Positions 13,541 through 21,860 of a DNA stretch of 23,695 nt are shown here, piece by piece (the stretch's first letter is position 1; the number at the start of each line of letters is the position of its first letter). The stretch comes from Rhodospirillaceae bacterium (GTDB lineage: Bacteria; Pseudomonadota; Alphaproteobacteria; Micavibrionales; UBA2020). The translations under genes and the position numbers were made by a program. The notes beneath the pieces were generated by a model, which saw nothing but the letters and a program-made list of their open reading frames with translations, was not told where the DNA came from and did no database searches. The stretch lies in the NCBI GenBank assembly GCA_003524565.1, contig DQGU01000261.1, positions 1,062 through 24,756 on the forward strand, in the 5' to 3' direction.

Positions 13541-16500
13541 ATGGCTACAGGTCAAAATGGTCGTGGCGACGACCTCAAAAACAACGCAACCGCAGCGCCC
13601 GCAGGCGATGCCAACAAAAACAGCAGCACGCCGGATGGCAATGCGCGCATACCCAAAAAGCTTCACTGGTACAGTAGCGTCCCCAAGTGGATGTATGGCC
13701 TTGCCATTACGGGTGCCGTGCTGACGACAGGCGTCGCGGTTGAAATCAACACGTCTTTCATCCAGTCGAAAATTTTCACGGCCGCCGCCGAAGGCCGCTC
13801 ATTCAGCGAAACCAAAACCAGCGGGCCTGATAGCGCACCCTATGCCGCCGGCCCCTATGACATGCGCCTTGGTTATACGCAGACACTGCAAATCCGCGAA
13901 AACCTGACGGAGCGCGGCTATGTGCTGCAAGGCGAAACCGAATGGCAGGAACGCAAAATCGCCGGCGTGCGCCTCTTCCCCATTTATAACGAAAAGGCAC
14001 AAGCAGGTTTGCGCATTACCGACGGCCAAGGGCAAACGCTGCACGATGCGCGTTTCCCGCGTCAGGCTTATGCAGATTTCGACGCTATTCCGCCTGCGCT
14101 GGTCAAAAGCCTTCTGTACGTTGAAAACCGCGAATTGCTGGGCGACAACGCAAAAACCAAAAACCCCGCGATTGAATGGGAACGCCTTGTCTATGCCGCC
14201 AAGCAGGATTTGACGGGCAAAGGCGGTGCGGGCGCATCGACACTCGCGACGCAGCTGGAAAAATTCCGCCACTCTCCGGGCGGGGAAACCAACGGCAGCA
14301 AGGAAGAAAAATTCCGCCAGATGCTGACGGCCTCCGTGCGTGCCTATCAGGACGGCGCCAATACCATCGAAGCGCGCCAGCGCATTGTGCTGGATTACAT
14401 CAACGCCATTCCGCTGTCGGCCGTGCCGGGCTTTGGCGAAGTGCATGGTTTTTCCGACGGCATGAAGGCCTGGTTCGGCAAAGACCCGCAGCGCGTGAAC
14501 GAACTGCTGCGCAAGGACGAAACGAACATGAGCGATGCGGAGATGGCGGAAAAAGCCGCCGCCTACCGCGCCACGCTCAGCATTGCGCTGTCGGTTAAAA
14601 AACCTTCCGCCTATTTCCTGCGCCAGCGCGATGAGCTGGAAGCGCGCGTCGATGCCTATCTGCCGCTTCTGGCGCAAGAGGGTATCATCAGCGAACGCCT
14701 CGCCCGCGCGACGCTGGCCACCCGCGTTTCCTACGCCGACCCGCAAGTTGTGCGCGCGGAGCATACCCCCGCCCCGAACCCGCAAAAGGCCGCAACCGCA
14801 TTGCAAATCGACCTGTTGCGCGCACTGGAAATGAAAAGCCTGTACGAGCTGAACCGCCTCGACATCACCGCGCGTACCACGCTCGACGTGCAGGTTGACC
14901 GTGCGATTTCGCAAAAACTGCACAGCCTCAGCGACCCGGCCGTGGCGGAACAATACGGCCTGACCGGCTTCCGCCTTTTGAAGCCCGGACAAGGCGCGAA
15001 CATCACCTATACCTTCACGCTGTATGAACGCATGCCCGACGGCACCAACGTGCTGCGCGTACAGGCGGATAACTTTGATGGCCAGTTCAACCTGAACGAG
15101 GATTCCAAGCTGGAGCTTGGCTCGACCGCCAAGCTGCGCACGATGGTATCATACCTCGAAGCCATCGCCGACCTGCATGGCAAGTTCAAGGACATGAGCG
15201 CAGACGCGCGCCGCGATATGATCATCCATTCCGACGACAAGCTGGGGCGTTTCGTCATCGACCACCTGCAATCCGAAACCACCGACAAGACGCTGGAGGG
15301 GACGCTGGAGGCCGCGCTCAACCGCACCTATAGCGCAAACCCCGGCGAGCGTTTCTTCACCGGCGGCGGTGTGCATACCTTCAGCAACTTCGAAAGCAAG
15401 GAAAACGGGCAGGTTTTCACAGTCAAGGAAGCGCTGCATAAATCCAACAACCTTGCCTTCATCCGCATCATGCGCGACGTTGTGAATTATACGATGTACC
15501 ACAAAATGGACGTCGATCCGAATATCTACAGCGACACGCAAAACGAGATGCGCCGCGAATATCTCGAGCGTTTCGCCGACAAGGAAGGCACCACTTTCCT
15601 TTGGAAAGCGTGGCAGAAACAGCAAGGCAAGTCACTGGACGAAACCGCAGATCAGCTGGCGAGCCAGCTGCGCACCAAAGGCCCGCTGCAGCTTTCGGTT
15701 ATCCACCGCGAACTGTACCCCGAGGCGACGCTGGAGCAAATGTCGGATTTCGTGCGCAAGCATTGCCAGAACTGCGCGCCCGATACGGATTTCAAAAAAT
15801 ACTACGACATGGTCGCGCCCGGCAAAATCACGCTGGATGACCGCACGCACCTGACGCGTATCCACCAGCTGGATTTCTGGCTAGCCACGCATCGCGCGCA
15901 AAACCCGCAAACGACGTGGAGCCAGTCCGTTGCAGCCTCCGCCGAAGCGCGGCAGGACAGCTATGAATGGCTTTTCAAATCCAAAAGCGTGCAAGGCCAG
16001 AACAACCGCATCCGCACCATGCTGGAAAACGAAGCCTTCACGCATATCCACGCCGAATGGAAAGCAAAAGGCTTCCCGTTTGACAAAATGACGGCCTCTT
16101 ATGCCTCTGCCATCGGCTCTTCGGGCGATACGCCCGCGGCGCTGGGCACGCTGGCCGGCATCATCCAGAATGATGGCCTGATGATACCCGCCACGAAATT
16201 CACTGAAATTAAATTCGGCGAAAACACCCCCTATGCCCTCGACTTCAAAGCAGGCAAGGCGGAGCCGAAACGCGTCATGCACGCCGAGGTCGCCAAACTG
16301 GCGCGCCGCGAAATGCAAAACGTGGTCGAACTGGGCACCGCCCGCCGCGCCTTCGGCAGCGTGAAGCTGAGCGACGGCACGGTATTGCCGCTGGGCGCGA
16401 AAACAGGCACGGGCGACAACCGTTCCCACACCGTCACGGCGCGCGGCGGCGTGATTTCGTCGGACGTCAAGAGCCGTACGGCCACGGTGGTCTATACCAT

Positions 16501-16744
16501 TGGTGACCGTTTTTATGGCGCCATGACCGCCTATGTCGAAGGGCCGGAAGCCGCGGATTACAAATTCACCAGCGGCCTGCAAACGCAGCTGATGAAGGCC
16601 GTGATAGCGCCGGAGCTGACGCCACTGCTCGACCGCAGCTATGGCATCACGCCGAAGCCGGCCACGCCGGACATCAAACCGGCAGAAGCGCCGAAGCCCG
16701 CACCGAAAATCGTCGCACAAGCACCCGCGCCCAAAAAACTTTGA
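13541..16744 (+). CDS. class A penicillin-binding protein with degenerate glycosyltransferase motifs
   Basis: ATG 13541 (GGGAG 9 nt upstream) gives 1067 residues; an ATG at 13481 lies in the promoter. A basic cytoplasmic tail, one membrane anchor (about 49-68), a GT51-like domain and a transpeptidase domain follow. The transpeptidase triad is complete: STAK (Ser528-Lys531), SNN (635-637) and KTG (954-956). The GT51 part is unusual. Motif 1 EDxxF reads ENREL (Glu195 kept, Asp to Asn, Phe to Leu), motif 2 GGSTITQQ reads GASTLATQ, and motif 3 RKxxE reads EKFRQ, placing Gln260 where the second glutamate should be. The protein is longer than typical PBP1a/1b. It should cross-link peptidoglycan in the periplasm; its polymerase activity is doubtful. 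The C-terminus is Pro/Lys-rich. It appears to be a single-gene unit. Confidence 0.9.
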   Translation: MATGQNGRGDDLKNNATAAPAGDANKNSSTPDGNARIPKKLHWYSSVPKWMYGLAITGAVLTTGVAVEINTSFIQSKIFTAAAEGRSFSETKTSGPDSAPYAAGPYDMRLGYTQTLQIRENLTERGYVLQGETEWQERKIAGVRLFPIYNEKAQAGLRITDGQGQTLHDARFPRQAYADFDAIPPALVKSLLYVENRELLGDNAKTKNPAIEWERLVYAAKQDLTGKGGAGASTLATQLEKFRHSPGGETNGSKEEKFRQMLTASVRAYQDGANTIEARQRIVLDYINAIPLSAVPGFGEVHGFSDGMKAWFGKDPQRVNELLRKDETNMSDAEMAEKAAAYRATLSIALSVKKPSAYFLRQRDELEARVDAYLPLLAQEGIISERLARATLATRVSYADPQVVRAEHTPAPNPQKAATALQIDLLRALEMKSLYELNRLDITARTTLDVQVDRAISQKLHSLSDPAVAEQYGLTGFRLLKPGQGANITYTFTLYERMPDGTNVLRVQADNFDGQFNLNEDSKLELGSTAKLRTMVSYLEAIADLHGKFKDMSADARRDMIIHSDDKLGRFVIDHLQSETTDKTLEGTLEAALNRTYSANPGERFFTGGGVHTFSNFESKENGQVFTVKEALHKSNNLAFIRIMRDVVNYTMYHKMDVDPNIYSDTQNEMRREYLERFADKEGTTFLWKAWQKQQGKSLDETADQLASQLRTKGPLQLSVIHRELYPEATLEQMSDFVRKHCQNCAPDTDFKKYYDMVAPGKITLDDRTHLTRIHQLDFWLATHRAQNPQTTWSQSVAASAEARQDSYEWLFKSKSVQGQNNRIRTMLENEAFTHIHAEWKAKGFPFDKMTASYASAIGSSGDTPAALGTLAGIIQNDGLMIPATKFTEIKFGENTPYALDFKAGKAEPKRVMHAEVAKLARREMQNVVELGTARRAFGSVKLSDGTVLPLGAKTGTGDNRSHTVTARGGVISSDVKSRTATVVYTIGDRFYGAMTAYVEGPEAADYKFTSGLQTQLMKAVIAPELTPLLDRSYGITPKPATPDIKPAEAPKPAPKIVAQAPAPKKL

Positions 16745-16773
16745 CACGCAGCGATTGTTTGTTCTGCAAGTCC

Positions 16774-16800
16774 GCCTAGGGCTTAGGCTTTTCTGTTTTT
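16774..16800 (+). terminator. intrinsic terminator of the penicillin-binding protein gene
   Basis: GCCTA (16774-16778), loop GGGCT, TAGGC (16784-16788), then TTTTCTGTTTTT form a short intrinsic terminator 30 nt after the stop. It overlaps the stop codon and the last codons of the convergent lipase-like gene, so one DNA stretch serves both genes. Confidence 0.6.
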
Positions 16801-17666
16801 GATTTTTTGCGTGCACTCTTCGCATCGCCGAACAGGCGCGATTCTTCGCGCCCCGCGAATGACCAGCGCGGGTTTTTCGGCGGCACGGCATCCGTGCCAT
16901 CGGGGTAACCTGCCGCGAAGTCCGCATGCGGCTTGAATTTTTTCCACGCGCCTTCTTTTTGCGCCAGACGGTCGATAACCACGGCAATCGTCAGCGGGTT
17001 GACGGTCATGCCCAGATGGCTGCCGTACACCTCCACATTTTCCGCCTGCCGCGTGCGCGGGTTCAGCGTTGCCTGCCACTCCGCCACACCGTCTCCGCGC
17101 GAATAGACGGACGTCGTCGGCACTGGCGGCGGCGTCAGGCTGCGCGCGCCGATGTCGGCCTGACTGTCATGCACGCTATGTTTGGTAAAAAAGCGGATGA
17201 GTTTATCGACCGGCAGGGGCGAGGCCTGCGACGTATCATCCATGCGGCCAAAGGGCGTGCCGAGGGTTATCACACCGCGCACCATGTCCGGAAATTCGCG
17301 TGCAAGTTCCCGCGCATAAAAACCGCCAAGACTATAGCCGACCAGAGACACCTTGCGGCCACCGTTTTCCGCGTAAACTTCGCGCAAACGCGCGGCGACA
17401 TGCGCCGCTGTTTCTTCGTCGAAACCGAGGTTGAAACCGCCTTCCCATGTATAGGCCTTGAAACCTGCTTGCTCCACCCGCTCGCGCAGTGCCGAGGTAT
17501 AACCATCCGTGGTCAGAAAGCCCGGAAAGAAAAGAACGGGGTGACCATCGCCCTTGGGCAGGCGCGGTTCGATAAACGACCAGCCGAGTTTAAGCCCGCC
17601 CCATTCGGCCGCAGCGCGCTGCGCTTCGGTCATGACATTAAAAAACTTGCGGAATTTATCGTTCAT
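16776..17666 (-). CDS. lipase-like alpha/beta-hydrolase
   Basis: The 296-residue protein is a soluble alpha/beta-hydrolase with a lipase-type layout: FFPGF oxyanion region (46-50), GYSLGG nucleophile elbow (Ser112), Asp192 in SRGDGVAEW and His217 in GSHLGM. This resembles triacylglycerol-lipase or PGAP1-like hydrolases acting on lipids or esters. There is no signal peptide, so it probably acts in the cytoplasm. The C-terminus is a basic Lys/Pro tail. Its ATG overlaps the toxin stop as ATGA, so it is translated as the third gene of the toxin-antitoxin operon, an uncommon companion. It may be a cargo or simply a gene read through from the same promoter; a direct role in toxicity is not shown. 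Confidence 0.88.
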   Translation of the reverse strand: MNDKFRKFFNVMTEAQRAAAEWGGLKLGWSFIEPRLPKGDGHPVLFFPGFLTTDGYTSALRERVEQAGFKAYTWEGGFNLGFDEETAAHVAARLREVYAENGGRKVSLVGYSLGGFYARELAREFPDMVRGVITLGTPFGRMDDTSQASPLPVDKLIRFFTKHSVHDSQADIGARSLTPPPVPTTSVYSRGDGVAEWQATLNPRTRQAENVEVYGSHLGMTVNPLTIAVVIDRLAQKEGAWKKFKPHADFAAGYPDGTDAVPPKNPRWSFAGREESRLFGDAKSARKKSKTEKPKP

Positions 17667-18121
17667 GGCTTGGGCCCCTGCCTGTCATCACGACTAACAA
17701 AACGCAGTTCTTTTTCATTCATTTTTTCCACGAACTTTTGTTTTATCTGCCCGAAAAGACCCGGCGGCAAAAACCCGTAGCTGAAACCGCCTTCCGGCCT
17801 GCGCGATAAATCCAACCCAGGCCAGACAAAAATATTCACCTCGTCGCACATCACCCAGGAGCGCTGGTCATCCAACCCCAGACTCTGTTTAACCTTCTGC
17901 GGCAATTCAACTGCGCTTGTTTTGTCTTTGGGCTCGCTATGCGTGACAGGCAGCACATACGCGCGCAACATGCCGTCTTCAAGCTTCACCGCGCCGACGA
18001 TGGCACAGGGGCGGTTCTTCACACCTTCACTGCGCCCCGCCTTCATTTCACGGTGCCATAAAAAGGAATAATGAATAACAAGGCCGACTTCTGGTCTTGG
18101 CAGGGTCATGACGTCAATCAT
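17663..18121 (-). CDS. PemK/MazF-family toxin-like protein
   Basis: The 152-residue protein reads like a type II toxin of the PemK/MazF fold. It has an N-terminal strand GLVIHYSFLW, the conserved KNRPCAIV strand (MazF KTRPVVV type), then YVLPVTHSEP and a C-terminal NIFVWPGLDL segment. Members of this fold are usually ribosome-independent mRNA interferases, but this variant is longer than MazF (about 110 residues) and its activity is untested. The start overlaps the end of the antitoxin gene by 8 nt, the classic arrangement for toxin-antitoxin pairs; an internal ATG at 18109 is a possible alternative. Its stop overlaps the start of the lipase-like gene by 4 nt. Confidence 0.8.
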   Translation of the reverse strand: MIDVMTLPRPEVGLVIHYSFLWHREMKAGRSEGVKNRPCAIVGAVKLEDGMLRAYVLPVTHSEPKDKTSAVELPQKVKQSLGLDDQRSWVMCDEVNIFVWPGLDLSRRPEGGFSYGFLPPGLFGQIKQKFVEKMNEKELRFVSRDDRQGPKP

Positions 18122-18377
18122 CCTTCAGCAAGGCGTCAAGATGGTCATGTTCCGGCGACATCTCCGCTTCCTGCAAGGCACGGCGTCCCTCTGCATCCAA
18201 ATCCTCAACACGGCAGGACTGGCGCGCACCATGGCGCAGACTGTCCACAACGGCTTTCGAGAGAAGATAAAGCTTCGGCTTCCCCTTGTCGGTGATAACC
18301 ACGGGTTCGGAAAGCGCGTGCGCCTGCCATTTAACGGGGTCGAGATTGAATTCGTCTTCACAGATTTCCATCGTCAT
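18114..18377 (-). CDS. Phd/YefM-like antitoxin
   Basis: The frame stays open upstream to 18467, but I chose the ATG at 18377 (87 residues) because the extra residues would run into the promoter; ATG 18371 is also possible. The segment WQAHALSEPVVITDKGKPKLYLLS (17-40) matches the DNA-binding N-terminal style of Phd/YefM antitoxins (PV-IT--GKP---L-S). It is followed by a charged, probably flexible C-terminal tail (EDLDAEGRRALQEAEMSPEHDH) that would wrap the toxin. Such antitoxins repress their own promoter, and a 5-bp inverted repeat lies over the -10 box just upstream. Toxin translation is coupled through the 8-nt overlap. Confidence 0.75.
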   Translation of the reverse strand: MTMEICEDEFNLDPVKWQAHALSEPVVITDKGKPKLYLLSKAVVDSLRHGARQSCRVEDLDAEGRRALQEAEMSPEHDHLDALLKDD

Positions 18378-18412
18378 GACCGCAGCCCACTTTTTTCGGG
18401 GAACACTCGCTA

Positions 18413-18448
18413 TATAACGATTATACGCGCTTGGCGCAGCGCTGTAAA
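18413..18448 (-). promoter_or_regulatory. promoter and likely operator of the toxin-antitoxin-lipase operon
   Basis: Read on the minus strand, TTTACA (18448-18443), 17 nt, and a perfect TATAAT (18425-18420) form a strong sigma70 promoter 43 nt before the antitoxin ATG. TATAA and TTATA arms (18413-18417 and 18421-18425) with a 3-nt centre overlap the -10, a natural place for the antitoxin to bind and repress. Confidence 0.7.
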
Positions 18449-18487
18449 CCGCAGCCCTGTCCGGCAAATATGTGTGAAATCCGCGAT

Positions 18488-19903
18488 TTAACGCTTGGCC
18501 GCGCCCGTCGTCCAGCCCCCGCCAAGCGCCTTGTAAAGGTCAACCACAGCGTTCAAAAGCTCCAGCCGCACGCTGGCGTGGCTGTCTTCGGCACTCAGCA
18601 GCGTACGCTCCGCATCCAGCATAGTCTGGTAATCCACCGCGCCCGCTTCGTACAAATCGCGCGACAGGGTATAGGCCTTGCGCGCTTCCTGCATGGCGGT
18701 TGCGAGGGACACTTCACGCTCCCGCGCGGCCTTCGCGCTCGACAGCGCATTTTCAACTTCTTGCATGGATGTCAGCACCGTCTTGCGGTAGTTCTCCGCC
18801 AGCTCCGTCTGGCGGGCGCGGGCGCGCTCAACACCGCCCTGCAGCTGTCCGCCCTTGAAAATCGGCGCCGCCGCCGATGCCGCCAGCGCGAGCGCGACAG
18901 ACGCCGGGTCGGAAAGTGCCGAGCGCGCAACGGTGGTATCCACACCCAAATTCAAAACCGGGAAAAACGCCGCACGCGCCGCGCCAATATCGGCATTGGC
19001 AGCGACGAGGCCTTCTTCAGCCGCGCGAATATCCGGCCGCTGCGCGACCACAGACGATGGCTGCGACAGCGGAATTTTCGGCACGGTCACCGCGGCAAGC
19101 CCGCGGGATTTCAATTTCAAATCCGCCGGCGCACGCCCCAAAAGGATGGAAATCGCATTTTCCGCCGCGCGCGCCTGATTGCCCAGCGCCGTCAGCGATG
19201 CTTCCGCCGAGGCCAAAGACGTTTTCTGGCGCGATACATCAAGCGCGGATGCCGTGCCGGCGTTATAGCGCGCCTCCACAATCCGCAGCACCTCACGCGA
19301 GTTTTCGAGGTTGTTTTTGGCGATATCCATACGCTCGCGCAGGTTCAAAAGCTGGAAATACCCTTGCGCCACGTCGGATTTGACGACAAGGTCAAGCGCG
19401 TCGCGGTCATAGACGCTGGCGCGCAAGCTCGCTTCCGCCGCTGAAAGTCCCGCGCGGTTGCGGCCGAACAAATCGACTTCGTAGCCGACGGAAAGCCCGA
19501 TGCTGCCGCGGTTTTCGGATGTCGTTTTGCCGCTGGCAGGGTTCGTGCGGTTCCAGCCCACGCCCGCCGAAGAATCAACCGATGGCAAAAGCGGCGCGCC
19601 CGCGATTTTGGCCGAAGCGCGCGCCTGGTCGATGCGCGCCAGCGCCGCGCGCAGGTCGATGTTGTTTTCAAGCGCGCTTTGCATCAATTTATCCAGCTCT
19701 GCGCTTTTGAATTTTTTCCACCACTGCGCGTCGATTTTTTCCTGCGCGGCAGCTTGTTTGGCGCTTTGGTCACGCCAGCTTTGCGGCAGCTCCACCTGCG
19801 GCTCCGCGTAATCCGGGCTCAGCTGGCAACCGCCGAGCATAAGCGCGAGCGTGATGACCGCAATGCGCGTTTGAAACGTGTTTTTTGTTTTTGTCATTGT
19901 CAT
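18488..19903 (-). CDS. outer-membrane efflux lipoprotein, NodT/TolC type
   Basis: The 471-residue protein has a lipoprotein signal with lipobox LGGC (Cys26) and the start QLSPDYAEPQVELPQSW, typical of NodT-family RND or MacAB outer-membrane factors. Two internal repeats of long coiled-coil helices (ALARIDQARASAKIAGAPLLPSVDSS in the first, AAEEGLVAANADIGAARAAFFPVLNL in the second) are the TolC barrel-and-tunnel pattern. It forms the exit duct across the outer membrane for the pump encoded upstream. It is the third gene of the macA-macB-factor operon, 12 nt after macB. Length and motif order are normal; only the exported compound is unknown. Confidence 0.93.
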   Translation of the reverse strand: MTMTKTKNTFQTRIAVITLALMLGGCQLSPDYAEPQVELPQSWRDQSAKQAAAQEKIDAQWWKKFKSAELDKLMQSALENNIDLRAALARIDQARASAKIAGAPLLPSVDSSAGVGWNRTNPASGKTTSENRGSIGLSVGYEVDLFGRNRAGLSAAEASLRASVYDRDALDLVVKSDVAQGYFQLLNLRERMDIAKNNLENSREVLRIVEARYNAGTASALDVSRQKTSLASAEASLTALGNQARAAENAISILLGRAPADLKLKSRGLAAVTVPKIPLSQPSSVVAQRPDIRAAEEGLVAANADIGAARAAFFPVLNLGVDTTVARSALSDPASVALALAASAAAPIFKGGQLQGGVERARARQTELAENYRKTVLTSMQEVENALSSAKAAREREVSLATAMQEARKAYTLSRDLYEAGAVDYQTMLDAERTLLSAEDSHASVRLELLNAVVDLYKALGGGWTTGAAKR

Positions 19904-19915
19904 ACCCCTAAACCC

Positions 19916-21841
19916 CTATTCCGACGCCAACGCGACCACAGGGTCGAGCCGCGCCGCCTTGCGCGCCGGCAAATACCCGAAAAGAATACCCGTCAGCACC
20001 GCCGAGGAAAAGGCCAGTATGGCCGGCAGCGCCGAAAAGACCACAGAAACGTCCAGAAGCGAAATACCCATCCCCGCGCCGAAGCCGAGCGCCAGCCCCA
20101 GAAGCCCGCCGATGATGCAAACGACGGCCGCTTCGATATTGAACTGCAGCATGATGTCGCGCATGCGCGCCCCCGTGGCCATGCGGATGCCGATTTCGCG
20201 CGTGCGCTCCGTCACGCTCACCAGCATGATATTCATAACCCCGATACCCCCGACCAGCAGCGATATCGCGGCGACCGCCCCCAGCAGAACCGTCAGCGTG
20301 TTTTGCGTTTCCGTCGCCATTTCCATGATGGAGGCGGTGTTGCGTATCATGAAATCTTCGGTGCGGTGACGTGTCGTCAGCAGCTGGGTGATTTCCGCCT
20401 GCGTCGCGTCAATGCCGCCCAAGTCTGTCACCTTCACCGTGATATTGCTCAGGTAATTTTGGCCGAACAGGCGCGTAATGCCGGTTGTATAGGGAATAAA
20501 GGCGGCATCATCCTGGTCAGAACCCCAGGGTGTTGCGCCCTTAACCGACAAAACGCCGATAACTTCGAAGGGGATATTACTGACCAGCACATATTTCCCC
20601 ATGGGGTCTTCGCCATGCGGAAACAGGGTGTCGGCAATGGTTTTACCCAGCACAATCACGGTTGCGTTGTTATTCACGTCGCGCTGGTTAAAAAATGCGC
20701 CGCGCGCCACCGGCCAGTCGCGCACGATGGGCATGCCGACCCCGACGCCGGAGATGGAGCTGGCATAATCAAGATTGCCGTATCTGAGCGTCGAGCGCCC
20801 GCTGCGCTCCGGCACCACAGCCTCGATGTTTGACAATGCTGCAATCGCGTCCGCATCCGACGGCACCAGCGTCGCGATATCGCCGCTGCCGCGGAAACCG
20901 GCGATGCCGGGACGGATAGAAAGCACATTCGTGCCCATCGCGCTTATCTGGTCGAGGACTTTTTGCTTGCTGCCATTACCGACCGCCATCATGGTCACCA
21001 CCGCGGCAACGCCGATGATAATACCCAGAAGCGTCAGCGCCGTTCTGAACATATTCACCCGCAGCGCACGCACGGCAGTAATAAAAGATTCCGCGATATC
21101 GGCCAGCAACCCCGCGCTGCCGCCTTGCGGGCGGTTTTCGGCTGTTGTTTTTTTGACGGCCGCGCCGCTGTCTTCGGTGATTTTGCCGTCGTGGATACGC
21201 ACGACACGCTCCGCATGCGCGGCGACTTTTTCGTCGTGGGTAATCAGAATAATCGTGCGGCCGTCGGCGTGAAGCTGCTTGAGTAGGTTCATGACCTCCT
21301 CCCCGCTGCGGCTATCGAGCGCGCCTGTGGGCTCGTCCGCCAGAATGACCGGCGGGTCGTTCATCAGCGCGCGGGCAATCGCCACGCGCTGCTGCTGGCC
21401 ACCCGATAATTGCGACGGGCGGTGGTCGCCGCGGTCGCCAAGCCCAAGGCGGGAAAGAAGCTCGCGCGCACGGTTTTGCCTTTTGACGCGCGGCAGGCCT
21501 TCGTAGAGGCCCGGAATCGCCACGTTTTCCTCTGCCGTCGCGGTCGAGAGCAGGTTATACCGCTGAAACACGAACCCGAAAGTGCGCCGCCGCAGCGCCG
21601 CCAGCGCATCACCATCCAGCCCCGCGACATCGGTGCCATGAATATGATAGCTGCCGCCCGTCGGACGGTCGAGGCAGCCGAGGATATTCATCAGCGTCGA
21701 TTTGCCCGAGCCCGATTGCCCCATAATCGCCACAAATTCACCCGTGCCGATTTGCAGCGACACGCCATCGAGCGCGCGCACGGTCGTATCGCCGCTTTGG
21801 TAATGTCGCGATACGTTGTTGATGTCGATAAGCATGCTCAT
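19916..21841 (-). CDS. macB: MacB: ABC exporter ATPase-permease fusion
   Basis: The 641-residue protein is a full MacB. The N-terminal ATPase has Walker A GQSGSGKST (41-49), a Q-loop in FVFQRYN, signature LSGGQQQR (145-152), Walker B VILADEP (165-171) and THD with switch His202. An FtsX-type membrane part follows: one helix (FRTALTLLGIIIGVAAVVTM), a periplasmic domain of about 200 residues, and three C-terminal helices ending in GYLPARKAARLDPVVAL. MacB works as a dimer that pushes substrates through MacA and the outer-membrane factor by a mechanotransmission cycle; family substrates include macrolides, lipopeptides and heme precursors, and the one here is unknown. Spacing to macA (19 nt) and the outer-membrane gene (12 nt) supports one transcript. 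Confidence 0.95.
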   Translation of the reverse strand: MSMLIDINNVSRHYQSGDTTVRALDGVSLQIGTGEFVAIMGQSGSGKSTLMNILGCLDRPTGGSYHIHGTDVAGLDGDALAALRRRTFGFVFQRYNLLSTATAEENVAIPGLYEGLPRVKRQNRARELLSRLGLGDRGDHRPSQLSGGQQQRVAIARALMNDPPVILADEPTGALDSRSGEEVMNLLKQLHADGRTIILITHDEKVAAHAERVVRIHDGKITEDSGAAVKKTTAENRPQGGSAGLLADIAESFITAVRALRVNMFRTALTLLGIIIGVAAVVTMMAVGNGSKQKVLDQISAMGTNVLSIRPGIAGFRGSGDIATLVPSDADAIAALSNIEAVVPERSGRSTLRYGNLDYASSISGVGVGMPIVRDWPVARGAFFNQRDVNNNATVIVLGKTIADTLFPHGEDPMGKYVLVSNIPFEVIGVLSVKGATPWGSDQDDAAFIPYTTGITRLFGQNYLSNITVKVTDLGGIDATQAEITQLLTTRHRTEDFMIRNTASIMEMATETQNTLTVLLGAVAAISLLVGGIGVMNIMLVSVTERTREIGIRMATGARMRDIMLQFNIEAAVVCIIGGLLGLALGFGAGMGISLLDVSVVFSALPAILAFSSAVLTGILFGYLPARKAARLDPVVALASE

Positions 21842-21860
21842 ACCCGAACCGCCCGCCCTG

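Noticed and set aside
13799..14992. A 397-codon open frame on the minus strand opposite the penicillin-binding protein gene
   Set aside because: It lies opposite the GT51-like and early transpeptidase region; no motif, ribosome site or promoter supports it. Other long antisense frames (6368-7528, 8088-9245, 15881-16987, 18431-19444, 19679-20833) were dropped for the same reason.
18378..18467. N-terminal extension of the antitoxin to 18467
   Set aside because: It would place the start upstream of the strong promoter, and the added residues have no resemblance to the family.
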